DNA from: UBA5399 sp964592125
Lineage (GTDB): Bacteria; Bacillota; Clostridia; Christensenellales; Christensenellaceae
Reading direction: 5' to 3'
Length of the DNA stretch: 11,137 bases
NCBI GenBank assembly: GCA_964592125.1
Contig: CAZQBV010000090.1
Location: 1-11,137 of the forward strand
Shown: piece after piece, positions 1 to 7,329 of the stretch
Layout: every line of letters starts with the position of its first letter
Position numbering within the stretch: the stretch's first letter is position 1
The notes under the pieces: generated by a model
Seen by the model: the letters and a program-made list of their open reading frames with translations, nothing else
Database searches by the model: none
What the model was told of the DNA's origin: nothing
Made by a program: the position numbers and the translations under genes

Positions 1-57
1 TCGTGCCTATGGCACGGATTAAAAACTTATAACGTTTTTAATCAAGAATTAGTATTA
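1..57 (+). repeat. Left copy of terminal inverted repeat (two nested hairpins)
   Basis: These 57 bases match the reverse complement of 11081-11137 with only two differences, at positions 27 and 43. The unit holds two palindromes. The outer one is CGTGCC-TAT-GGCACG (2-16). The inner one is GATTAAAAAC (17-26) and GTTTTTAATC (34-43) around a 7-nt loop. Similarity stops abruptly at base 58. It could be a copy of a dispersed palindromic or MITE-like repeat, or the end of a larger mobile unit. It may also simply mark where an assembly stopped at a repeat, because it starts at base 1. No transposase or target duplication is visible. Confidence 0.85.
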
Positions 58-180
58 ATCAACCATTTGCAAGAAAATGCTATGCAGCGCACATTTTTAA
101 GTCGCGCTAGAGACCCATATTAATTTAATACGCTGTAAACCTGTATTTTTTGTAGGTTTCGTAAAAATGCAGGCGGAAAA

Positions 181-208
181 CCGCGTACCGTTTTTCGACG
201 ATACGCGG
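181..208 (-). terminator. Candidate intrinsic terminator of the alkaline phosphatase gene
   Basis: CCGCGTA (181-187) and TACGCGG (202-208) form a 7-bp GC-rich stem around a 14-nt loop, about 40 nt past the phosphatase stop codon. Read on the minus strand it is followed by only TTTT, so it is a modest terminator. A second weak inverted repeat (AAACCT 137-142, AGGTTT 154-159) lies farther downstream. No gene is visible in 58-247. Confidence 0.5.
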
Positions 209-247
209 CATGTATCCTTCCTACTTACTTACTCATGAAGCTTGCTA

Positions 248-1885
248 CTACTTTATCAGTTCTAAAGCTGAACTAGACACATAAAACTGCCCTTCAATAT
301 TCACATTCACGCTGTTGACTTCTACTTTTTCCCCATTGAATTCCACATAATCTTTGTTTTCCGGAATTGATATAGTGTCTTTTCCTTTTGTAACAACCAT
401 TTTAGGGTTTTCCGCATCACTGCTATCCACTTTTACGGTTGCACCCTGTTTTTCAAACGCAGACTTTGCATCAATATACATATCAGATGTTACCGCAGCT
501 AAATCAATATCCCATACACCAGAGCATATTTTTGCTATATCTGTATTTTCAATGGTACCGGTAATTCTTTCGTCTCCGGGCAAATACGTATACAGTACAA
601 TATCCTCACCCGTGTGCCCATTGGTAGTCCACCCCAGAAAGGCGCGTTTGGAAATCATGGGGCCTACAACATAGTTCATCATGCCTTTTTCCGCAGTTTG
701 AATCGCTTTTTCTTCTTCTGCAGTAAGGTCTGTTATTCCATAGAAATCATTCATTGTTTTTTTAATATCAGCCTTATTCTCGGATAACTTTGCTTCTAAA
801 CCCTCGCCCGTTAATTTGGCCTTTTTCAATGGAGCAATAAATTTCTCCACCGGATCCTTTGAATATGTTTCAGTTGTCTCTGCATTGCCTATGGTAAGCC
901 CGCCATTTCCGTGGTCGGTAATGGCAATTACCATGGTTTGTTTGTCTTTTTTGGCAAAATCCAATGCAACCGCCACAGCCTTGTCAAACGCATTGATGTC
1001 GGACACAACCCCAACAGGGTCATTCGCATGCGCTGCCCAGTCTACTTTAGAGCCTTCCACCATCAGAAAAAAGCCATCTTTATCTTTTGCTAATTCTTGA
1101 ATGGCCTTACCCGTCATTTCCTGTAAAGAAGGTTCTTCCGGCTTTACCGTTTGTCTATCCATTTCATACGCCATAGCAGATTCTGCAAACATGCCCCATA
1201 TTTTGCCCGAAGCAGCGTCTAGTTCCTTTTTGTTTGTTACATAGCTATATCCTTTTTCTTTTAGCACTGCAACTAGGTCTTCCTTGTCTTTTCGGTTGCT
1301 TAACCTACCCCAGCCACCGCCCAACATTACATCAAAGTTATTATAAACTTGTTGTTCTGCGATGATTTCTTCCTGACTTCTATCTGGATAATGGCTGGAA
1401 TAATCTGCAGGTGTTGCATGCATAATTTGCGATGTGGATATAATGCCAACTGATTTGTCTTTTGCTTTGGCTGCTTCCGCAATGGTAGCCAATGGTATTT
1501 TTTTCGGTGTAACAGCAATGAATTTGTCATTTGTTTTTTGTCCAGTTGAAAAAGCAGTGCCTCCGGGAGCCGAGTCGGTTATTGCCCCTACCACTTCATC
1601 TGTTTGCCAGTAGGTACGAACCAAGCCACTTGCCATGCTGTCTAATGAAAGCTGTTTGCTAGGATCTACTTTTCCACTTTTTTCATCATACGAATTATAC
1701 CAACGTGTTAGCGCCACCCCATCCACGCTCATCCCATCTGCTATCAAAACTATCGTATTTTTGATCTCCGCATTCGGTTCTGCGGCTTTTTTGTTGTCCA
1801 TAGCCAAAGCTTGGCATGGCACAGCCACCAATACTGCAGCCAATGTAGTTAGCGAAACAATTTTACGTTTCAATGAATTTAACAT
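248..1885 (-). CDS. Secreted alkaline phosphatase, PhoA family, with C-terminal stalk-like domain
   Basis: 545 aa. It is predicted to hydrolyse phosphate monoesters outside the membrane. The start at 1885 is chosen over an in-frame upstream start (1918) because AGGAGGA (1894-1900 on the minus strand) sits 8 nt before it and the protein then opens with a clean signal peptide: K-R-K near residue 6, a hydrophobic core, and likely cleavage after ALA (about residue 28). Family residues seen: metal-binding D50 (IADGMS), nucleophile S105 in TDSAPGG, HATP at 156-159, E277, D282 and H286 (EGSKVDWAAH), D324-H325 (TDHGNGG) and H424 (NGHTGED). H156 replaces the Asp of the E. coli enzyme, as in many other family members. 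Residues about 480-545 (NKDYVEFNGEKVEV, then GQFYVSSSALELI) look like part of a copper-amine-oxidase-N-like stalk domain. It stands alone, divergent from the transporter operon. Family assignment is secure; substrate range is unknown. Confidence 0.95.
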   Translation of the reverse strand: MLNSLKRKIVSLTTLAAVLVAVPCQALAMDNKKAAEPNAEIKNTIVLIADGMSVDGVALTRWYNSYDEKSGKVDPSKQLSLDSMASGLVRTYWQTDEVVGAITDSAPGGTAFSTGQKTNDKFIAVTPKKIPLATIAEAAKAKDKSVGIISTSQIMHATPADYSSHYPDRSQEEIIAEQQVYNNFDVMLGGGWGRLSNRKDKEDLVAVLKEKGYSYVTNKKELDAASGKIWGMFAESAMAYEMDRQTVKPEEPSLQEMTGKAIQELAKDKDGFFLMVEGSKVDWAAHANDPVGVVSDINAFDKAVAVALDFAKKDKQTMVIAITDHGNGGLTIGNAETTETYSKDPVEKFIAPLKKAKLTGEGLEAKLSENKADIKKTMNDFYGITDLTAEEEKAIQTAEKGMMNYVVGPMISKRAFLGWTTNGHTGEDIVLYTYLPGDERITGTIENTDIAKICSGVWDIDLAAVTSDMYIDAKSAFEKQGATVKVDSSDAENPKMVVTKGKDTISIPENKDYVEFNGEKVEVNSVNVNIEGQFYVSSSALELIK

Positions 1886-1972
1886 GATATTCTTCCTCCT
1901 TATTTTATGTTCCAGCATACTGTAACAAACGCATGTAAATTCTGCATAAGCATACCGTCAAGTTTTCATAAA

Positions 1973-2001
1973 ATAATATTTACAGTATTTTAAAAAATCA
2001 A
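1973..2001 (-). promoter_or_regulatory. Candidate sigma-A promoter for the alkaline phosphatase
   Basis: On the minus strand TTGATT (1996-2001) and TATTAT (1973-1978) are separated by exactly 17 bases, close to the TTGACA/TATAAT consensus. Transcription would start near 1966 and give a leader of about 80 nt before the ATG at 1885. The region is AT-rich, so chance matches are likely. No convincing Pho box (regularly spaced TTAACA- or CTGTCAT-type repeats) was found. Confidence 0.4.
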
Positions 2002-2195
2002 TATAAGGCAGTAAAATCAAGAAATCCGCTCAAAGTATTGTTTGTTTCATTTTATCATCTCCTGCTCGGCGTTTCCGTTGTGCGGCAGAAATTTCTTGTT
2101 GTTTTGTCATCATAAAAACAGAATAATACAAAATGATATAGAAATTTTTATATAAAAACATGAATTTTTAAACCAATACAACAAATTATTACAAT

Positions 2196-2207
2196 AAAAC
2201 GCGTTTT
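2196..2207. promoter_or_regulatory. Candidate operator: perfect 12-bp palindrome
   Basis: AAAACGCGTTTT is a perfect palindrome about 50 bp upstream of the -35 box of the candidate transporter promoter. Its GC-rich centre in AT-rich DNA suggests a dimeric regulator site. Its centre is GC rather than the CG of CcpA cre sites, so it is not a standard cre. The binding protein is unknown; the AraC-type regulator encoded at 7330 would be expected to prefer direct repeats. Confidence 0.35.
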
Positions 2208-2255
2208 GTACCCTATCTTCTTTATTATTGTCAAACATCTTCAATTTTGTCCCGA

Positions 2256-2284
2256 TTGTCACACTATTTGCCATGTGCTATTCT
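2256..2284 (+). promoter_or_regulatory. Candidate sigma-A promoter for the transporter operon
   Basis: TTGTCA (2256-2261) is followed after exactly 17 bases by TATTCT (2279-2284), which is preceded by TG one base upstream (TGC-TATTCT), an extended -10. Transcription would start near 2291, about 55 nt before the binding-protein ATG. TTGTC also occurs at 2228 and 2247, so regulator half-sites may overlap this promoter. Confidence 0.5.
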
Positions 2285-2345
2285 TGAATTAAGTTGTTTT
2301 ATTCATTTTTTCAAAAAAACTTTACAAAAGAATAGGGAGGAAGTT

Positions 2346-3392
2346 ATGAAAAAAATTGTCACTTTGTTATTGGTTTTATGTTTAATTGTGGGTATTGTTG
2401 CCTGTTCGGCACCCGCAAAAGAGCAACCTTCAGCAGCTGAACCGGCAGCTGAGGCAGCAGTTGATACCGCTCCCGAGGCGGCAACTGATGCTACAAAAAG
2501 CAATACCAGCGACCAGCTTTACATTCAGGTATCTGCTCTTTCCAGCTTGGACTACTTTGCAGATCACATGCTAGGTTGCGAAATGGTAGGAAAAGAATTG
2601 GGCGTTCGTACAGAATATGTTGGCCCTACCGATTACGATATGAATGCTATGATTGCAGCTTTTGAACAAGCAATTGCTAAAAAGCCCAATGGTATTGTTG
2701 TAGTTGGTTTTGAAGACGTGTTAAACCCCGTAATCAAAAAAGCAATGGATGCAGGCATCCCCGTTGTTACACTGGATGCAGACCTTCCCGATTCAGGAAG
2801 AATTGCATTTGTTGGCACTGGTAACTTCGCAGCCGGTAAAGCCGGCGGAGAGTATTTGGCAAAAGAATTGGATGGCAAAGGCAAAGTTGCGCTGATGACA
2901 AAACCGGGGCAATCAAATTTGGAAGAACGCATGCTTGGATATGAAGAAGCCTTCAAACCTTACCCCGACATTGAAATTGTACAGGTTGCAGATACACAAT
3001 CCGACCCGGTGGTTGCAGCACAAGCAGCTGCAGCACTGATACAGAAATTTCCTGACCTATCAGCCATTGCTTGCGTAGAAGGTGCTGGTGGCGCAGGTGC
3101 TGCTGCCGCAGTAAAAGAAGCAAACAAAGTAGGTCAAATAAAAATTATGTCTATGGATAGAGGCGAAGATGTGCTACAAGAAATTGAAGATGGTGTAATC
3201 ACAGCATCCGTTGCACAGCAAACCGCTTTGATGCCTTACTATGGCATTCAGCTATTGTACAACCTAAACAATTCTAATGTCGCCATTACATCCGACAACA
3301 AGGCTGCTGGCGTTTTGGGTGTGCCCAGCGAAATCGACACAGGCTCTATCATCATCAACAAAGACAACGCACAGTATTTCAAACGTTCCTAA
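2346..3392 (+). CDS. Sugar-type ABC transporter solute-binding lipoprotein (RbsB-like)
   Basis: 348 aa. It would capture the ligand outside the membrane and deliver it to the permease. ATG 2346 is preceded by GGGAGGAA; an in-frame upstream extension from 2247 has no signal sequence and is rejected. The N-terminus MKKIVTLLLVLCLIVGIVAC ends in a lipobox with C20 as the lipidation site. An Ala/Pro/Glu-rich linker follows (about 21-55). The rest is a type-1 periplasmic-binding fold (Peripla_BP_4): NGIVVVGFEDVLNPVIKKA (115-133), AGIPVVTLDAD (136-146), FVGTGNFAAGKAGGEYL (155-171), and a C-terminal SMDRGEDVLQEIEDGVITAS (269-288) typical of ribose/simple-sugar binders. It is the first gene of the operon and is followed by a strong terminator hairpin. 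The ligand cannot be read from the sequence; related proteins bind pentoses, hexoses, inositol or AI-2. Confidence 0.93.
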   Translation: MKKIVTLLLVLCLIVGIVACSAPAKEQPSAAEPAAEAAVDTAPEAATDATKSNTSDQLYIQVSALSSLDYFADHMLGCEMVGKELGVRTEYVGPTDYDMNAMIAAFEQAIAKKPNGIVVVGFEDVLNPVIKKAMDAGIPVVTLDADLPDSGRIAFVGTGNFAAGKAGGEYLAKELDGKGKVALMTKPGQSNLEERMLGYEEAFKPYPDIEIVQVADTQSDPVVAAQAAAALIQKFPDLSAIACVEGAGGAGAAAAVKEANKVGQIKIMSMDRGEDVLQEIEDGVITASVAQQTALMPYYGIQLLYNLNNSNVAITSDNKAAGVLGVPSEIDTGSIIINKDNAQYFKRS

Positions 3393-3403
3393 CTGGCAGG
3401 TGC

Positions 3404-3436
3404 AAAAAGCAAGGCGGCATATCCGCCTTGCTTTTT
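3404..3436 (+). terminator. Strong intergenic hairpin terminator between binding protein and ATPase
   Basis: A perfect 14-bp stem (AAAAAGCAAGGCGG, 3404-3417, pairing with CCGCCTTGCTTTTT, 3423-3436) encloses a 5-nt loop and ends in a T run. It starts 11 nt after the binding-protein stop. Placed inside the operon, it probably ends most transcripts there and lets a fraction through. This would make much more binding protein than membrane components, a common arrangement in binding-protein ABC systems. Confidence 0.85.
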
Positions 3437-3463
3437 ATTGGTGAACTGAAAGGAGAGCAGCAA

Positions 3464-4981
3464 ATGTCGGAATATGTGTTAGAAGCAAGGGGAATCGTAA
3501 AAACTTTTCCCGGGGTAAAGGCATTATCACAAGTTGATTTTGGTATTCAAAAAGGTGAGATACGGGCACTGGTTGGCGAAAACGGCGCAGGAAAATCTAC
3601 ACTAATGATGGTGCTAGGCGGAATATATCAACCGGATCAAGGCGAAATATTTGTAGAAGGTAAAAAAGTGCGTATGTCGTGCGCACATGACTCTATAAAA
3701 AGCGGCATAGGTATTGTATTTCAGGAACTCAGTTTGGTACAGCAACTCAGCGTAGCCGAAAATATATTTTTTAACAGACAACCTGTCCGAGCGCTTGGTT
3801 TTATTGACAAGAAAAAAATGTATCAGGAAACAAAAAAACTATTAGCCGAATTTGACATAGAAGACATCGACCCCAATACATTGGTGAGCCATTTGTCTAT
3901 TGCCAAACAGCAGGTTGTGGAAATATTGAAAGCCATGAGCGAAAACCCTAAGGTCATTGTATTGGACGAGCCCACCAGCTCTTTGACTGATTTAGAGGTA
4001 GAACAGCTCTTTCGCAACATAAACCATTTAAAGGCACAAGGAACTAGCTTTATTTACATTTCACACCATTTGCCGGAAATATTTAAAATTGCAGATACGG
4101 TAACTATACTGCGCGACGGTGAAAAAGTAGCATCCGCAAACGTTAGTGAAATTGATGAAGATTATTTGATTACCAACATGGTTGGACGATCTATAGAGAA
4201 CATTTATGGTTGTAGAACAGCAGACGAACCAATTGGCAGTGCGATGTTTGAGGCAAAAAACTTAACTCGAAAAGGTTATTTTGAAGATATCAGTTTTACA
4301 GTTAGTCGCGGAGAGATAGTTGGCTTTTCAGGACTGGTAGGGGCAGGACGCACAGAAGTTGGGCGAGCCATATTTGGGGCAGATCCTTTGGATCATGGTT
4401 CTATGATGCTGGACGGCAAGGAAGTTACGACGCATTCCCCCGAAGATGCAATTGAAAAAGGCATTGCCTATATGACTGAAGACAGAAAATCTCTAGGATT
4501 GTATTTGGATTTTGATATACTGCAAAATCTGGCAGCCAACAAATTGAAAACTTTTACAAAACACGGTCTTTTACAAGACAATGCCATGCGTGATGCCGGT
4601 GAAAAATGCGTAGCAGACTATGCAGTTGCTACACCATCGTTAAAACAAAAGATAATGAATCTTTCTGGCGGAAACCAACAAAAAGTTATGTTGGCACAGT
4701 GGATCAGCACAAATCCAAAACTACTTATTGTAGATGAACCCACTCGTGGCGTTGACGTAGGCGCAAAGTGCGAAATCTACCAAATACTTCGTAAAATGGC
4801 AAAAGAAAAGCAATGCGCTATATTGGTAATCAGCTCTGACCTGTCTGAAATACTGGGTATTTCAGACCGCATATATGTTATGCAAGAAGGGCGTATGGCA
4901 GGCGAAATTTGTGGCGAAGATGCAAACGAAGAGGCGGTAATAAGACTGGCTGCCGGTTCTAAAAGCAATCAAGCTATCTAA
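3464..4981 (+). CDS. Sugar ABC transporter ATP-binding protein, two fused ATPase domains (RbsA-like)
   Basis: 505 aa, the usual length for this family. It powers import by hydrolysing ATP at the inner face of the membrane. ATG 3464 has AGGAGAG 6 nt upstream; an earlier in-frame start would lie inside the terminator hairpin. Domain 1: Walker A GENGAGKST (38-46), Q-loop Q87, signature LSIAKQQ (144-150), Walker B IVLDEP (165-170), switch H201. Domain 2: Walker A-like GLVGAGRTE (290-298) with the Lys replaced by Arg, signature LSGGNQQK (400-407), Walker B LLIVDEP (420-426). The degenerate second Walker A and atypical first signature are normal for carbohydrate importers of the RbsA/MglA/XylG group, so domain 1 binds ATP canonically and the pair is asymmetric. 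The permease follows 25 nt later. Confidence 0.95.
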   Translation: MSEYVLEARGIVKTFPGVKALSQVDFGIQKGEIRALVGENGAGKSTLMMVLGGIYQPDQGEIFVEGKKVRMSCAHDSIKSGIGIVFQELSLVQQLSVAENIFFNRQPVRALGFIDKKKMYQETKKLLAEFDIEDIDPNTLVSHLSIAKQQVVEILKAMSENPKVIVLDEPTSSLTDLEVEQLFRNINHLKAQGTSFIYISHHLPEIFKIADTVTILRDGEKVASANVSEIDEDYLITNMVGRSIENIYGCRTADEPIGSAMFEAKNLTRKGYFEDISFTVSRGEIVGFSGLVGAGRTEVGRAIFGADPLDHGSMMLDGKEVTTHSPEDAIEKGIAYMTEDRKSLGLYLDFDILQNLAANKLKTFTKHGLLQDNAMRDAGEKCVADYAVATPSLKQKIMNLSGGNQQKVMLAQWISTNPKLLIVDEPTRGVDVGAKCEIYQILRKMAKEKQCAILVISSDLSEILGISDRIYVMQEGRMAGEICGEDANEEAVIRLAAGSKSNQAI

Positions 4982-5006
4982 AACATGTTGACTGGGAGGA
5001 ATACAA

Positions 5007-5966
5007 ATGCAAACAATGAAAAGTAAACTGGGAAACGTTCGCGAACTCATGATCCTATTTATCGTAATCGCAATGTTCATTATCATGAGCTTTGCGTCAC
5101 CTTATTTTTTGAATACCGATAATTTACTGGCTGTGTTGCTTGGGCTTTCTATTGAAGCAATATTGGCTGTAGGTATGGTAAACTTAATGGTAAGTGGCGG
5201 ATTTGATATGTCGGTCGGCTCTGTTCTTGCTCTTAGTGGAGGCATTGCCGCCATCATGATGAAAAACAACATCCCCGTAGGGATTGCCATACTGGGCGGT
5301 CTTGCAGTAGGGGCGTTGGTTGGTTTGTTCAATGGTTTTACCGTTGCAAAACTGGGGATTACCCCTTTTGTAACAACACTTGCCACCCAAAGCATGTGCC
5401 GTGGGTTGTTGCTGGTATTTTTGGACGGAAAAAACGTATCGAACTTACCCGAATCTTTCACTTGGCTGGGGCAAGCGAAAATCGGCATGGTGCAGTTACC
5501 AGTAATTTTTGCTATAATACTTATTGTAGTCGGAGATATACTGCTCCGCAAATCAAGGTTCTTTAGACAAAACTATTATATCGGAGGCAACGAAAAAGCT
5601 GCACGTCTGAGCGGTATCCACGTGGATCGCATGAAACTAAAAAACTATATGCTTATGGGTTTATTGGCAGCATTCGCCGGCATTATCATGACTGCCAGAC
5701 TGGGCTCGGCCTCTACCACAGCTGGTGTGGGCACAGAATTCAAGGTAATCACCGCCGTTATCATTGGCGGCGCATCACTGCAAGGCGGTGAAGGAACTGT
5801 TATTGGCGCCTTCTTGGGATGTGTGCTGATGGCCATTATCGCCAATGCAATGACATTGCTTAATGTAAGCGTATATTGGCAGACATTTGTTACGGGCTTT
5901 ACGCTACTGGTTGCCGTTTTGGTAGATAGGTTTGGCAAAATGTCTACTCAAAAAAATGCTAGCTAA
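5007..5966 (+). CDS. Sugar ABC transporter permease (RbsC-like, BPD_transp_2)
   Basis: 319 aa polytopic membrane protein that forms the substrate channel, presumably as a homodimer since only one permease is encoded. ATG 5007 has GGGAGG 7 nt upstream. Family hallmarks: GGFDMSVGSVLALSGG (64-79, matching the usual GGIDLSVGS), GITPFVTTLATQSMCRG (117-133), the ATPase-contact region GGNEKAARLSGI (193-204), and the conserved GVGTEFKVITAVIIGGASLQ (240-259) followed by GGEGTVIGAFLG (260-271). Hydrophobic segments span most of the chain, from about residue 13 to 308. It lies 25 nt after the ATPase and 36 nt before the URO-D gene, so all are probably co-transcribed. Confidence 0.95.
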   Translation: MQTMKSKLGNVRELMILFIVIAMFIIMSFASPYFLNTDNLLAVLLGLSIEAILAVGMVNLMVSGGFDMSVGSVLALSGGIAAIMMKNNIPVGIAILGGLAVGALVGLFNGFTVAKLGITPFVTTLATQSMCRGLLLVFLDGKNVSNLPESFTWLGQAKIGMVQLPVIFAIILIVVGDILLRKSRFFRQNYYIGGNEKAARLSGIHVDRMKLKNYMLMGLLAAFAGIIMTARLGSASTTAGVGTEFKVITAVIIGGASLQGGEGTVIGAFLGCVLMAIIANAMTLLNVSVYWQTFVTGFTLLVAVLVDRFGKMSTQKNAS

Positions 5967-6002
5967 AAAATTCTATTCAGGTGAGATCCGGAGGATATAT
6001 GT

Positions 6003-7178
6003 ATGACAAGTTATGACAGAGTTTTAACCGCATTACGGCATCAAGAGGCCGACAAGGTTCCTTTTGACTTGGGTGGCACCGTGCTGACAGGGATGAACAT
6101 ACATTGCTACAAAGCATTGCGTGAATTTCTAGGTTTAGAAGCAACCGATGTGCAAATTGTAGATATGACACAACAGCTTGCTAGAATCGATGATGACGTA
6201 ATTAACTACCTTAACGTGGATGTTCGCTGCGTAGACCCCACCCCACCCGACCAGCGCATACACTACAAACCCATACAACAAAACGGTAGTTATTATGAAA
6301 TGACCGACGAATTGGGCATTGGCTGGAAAATGCCTGTAGTAGGCGGACATTATTTTGACATGGTAACACACCCATTGGCACATGCTAGCACCATTGAAGA
6401 AGTAGATACTTATCAAATTCCGTCCGGCAACGATCCAGGTTGGTTTCGCACACTGAAAGAACGTGCCGACCGTTATCGTTACGATGAAGAGCGCGCCTAT
6501 GTATTAGGCCGCAATGCCGCAGGGGTATGGGAACTTGCGCTTTGGACCAATGGGTTCGAAAAATTCTTTTGCGATATGTGTATTGAAAAAGACTATGCGC
6601 ATAAAGTAATGCGTAAATTTACAGACTATAAAATGGCATATTGGGAGCAAGCACTCAAAACAGTTGGGAAAAACGTACTAGTCGTTTCAGAAGCCGATGA
6701 TTTGGCAACACAAAACAGCCAGCTTTGCTCGATCGACTTATACAAAGAAATGGTACACCCCTACCACAAAGAACTGTTCTCTTTTATGCGCAGCGAAGCA
6801 AGAAAAAACGGCGCAGACGAAATTTATATTTTCTATCACTCCTGTGGTGCAATGTTGCCTTTTGCGCAATTGCTTAAAGAGGAAGGTGTTGATATTTTAA
6901 ATCCTGTGCAGGTATCTGCCACCGATATGGATTCCAAACGCCTAAAACAAGAAATTGGTGACATGTTTACTTTTTGGGGTGGCGGAGTAGACACACAGCA
7001 GATATTGCCACACGGTACTGCGCAGCAAGTCAAAGATGAAGTAAAAAGAAGAATCCACGACCTTGCGCCCGGTGGCGGTTTTGTTTTTGCAGCTATTCAC
7101 AATGTGCAAAGTGACGTTCCACCCGAAAACTATATTGCCATGTGGGAAGCATATTCCGAGTTTGGTATATACAAATAG
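6003..7178 (+). CDS. Uroporphyrinogen-decarboxylase-superfamily protein (candidate methyltransferase)
   Basis: 391 aa, cytoplasmic TIM-barrel URO-D family (PF01208 type). ATG 6003 has GGAGGA 7 nt upstream; another ATG at 5999 is out of frame. The N-terminus (RVLTALRHQEADKVPFDLGGT, about 6-26) and C-terminus (WGGGVDTQQILPHGT 325-339, PGGGFVFAAIHNVQSDVPPE 356-375) match the non-HemE branch of this family. True HemE carries a substrate-binding RQAGRY motif after the N-terminal Pro, and that motif is absent. HSCG (279-282) gives a His-x-Cys pair like the zinc ligands of MtaA, MtbA and CmuA corrinoid methyltransferases. The third position has H366 rather than a clear Cys. It is the last gene of the transporter operon, so it probably acts on the imported compound. 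Methyl transfer is inference; no partner corrinoid protein is present. Confidence 0.88.
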   Translation: MTSYDRVLTALRHQEADKVPFDLGGTVLTGMNIHCYKALREFLGLEATDVQIVDMTQQLARIDDDVINYLNVDVRCVDPTPPDQRIHYKPIQQNGSYYEMTDELGIGWKMPVVGGHYFDMVTHPLAHASTIEEVDTYQIPSGNDPGWFRTLKERADRYRYDEERAYVLGRNAAGVWELALWTNGFEKFFCDMCIEKDYAHKVMRKFTDYKMAYWEQALKTVGKNVLVVSEADDLATQNSQLCSIDLYKEMVHPYHKELFSFMRSEARKNGADEIYIFYHSCGAMLPFAQLLKEEGVDILNPVQVSATDMDSKRLKQEIGDMFTFWGGGVDTQQILPHGTAQQVKDEVKRRIHDLAPGGGFVFAAIHNVQSDVPPENYIAMWEAYSEFGIYK

Positions 7179-7229
7179 AAACTGTTTTTGGGCTTCTTCC
7201 TTGAAACAGACAAAAAAATGCAATTCGCA

Positions 7230-7280
7230 TGCAAAAAAAGCACATTTGTCACAGTAGAGATGATCGGTGCTTTTTTTGCA
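7230..7280. terminator. Long hairpin between the two operons, likely terminator
   Basis: TGCAAAAAAAGCAC (7230-7243) and GTGCTTTTTTTGCA (7267-7280) form a perfect 14-bp stem around a 23-nt loop, about 50 nt after the URO-D stop. The A-run and T-run arms would make it work in either direction. It likely ends the transporter operon. It lies within 100 nt of the response-regulator start, so that gene's promoter must overlap or follow it. Only a weak extended -10 (TGTTACAAA, 7291-7299) was seen. Confidence 0.65.
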
Positions 7281-7329
7281 GGACGTAGGGTGTTACAAAA
7301 CTACCAGTCTAATCTGCATGGAGGGTTTC

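Larger units (their letters stand above)
1886..2345. other. Divergent AT-rich intergenic region
   Basis: This 460-bp gap separates the phosphatase (minus) from the transporter operon (plus). It holds the two promoter candidates and the palindrome listed separately, plus a 27-codon minus-strand reading frame (2113 to 2030). That frame has no ribosome site before its first ATG, although an AGGAG lies before an internal ATG that would give only MKQTIL. The stretch 2114-2195 is very AT-rich with no recognisable gene. Confidence 0.6.

Noticed and set aside
354..1925. Plus-strand reading frames across the phosphatase gene.
   Set aside because: They are antisense to a gene with full catalytic motifs, have no ribosome sites and resemble no known protein.
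1921..2000. A Pho box controlling the alkaline phosphatase.
   Set aside because: TTTACA and GTTACA occur but 13 bp apart, not in the regular 11-bp pattern, and the region is AT-rich enough for chance matches.
2196..2207. A CcpA catabolite-response (cre) site.
   Set aside because: The palindrome centre is GC rather than CG and flanking consensus bases are lacking.
5102..5551. A 149-codon minus-strand reading frame inside the permease gene.
   Set aside because: It is a shadow of the permease coding sequence, Ser/Pro/Thr-rich, with no domain or ribosome site.
6003..7178. Naming this gene hemE (true uroporphyrinogen decarboxylase).
   Set aside because: The RQAGRY substrate motif is missing, no haem genes are nearby, and the His-x-Cys and C-terminal motifs fit the methyltransferase-like branch.
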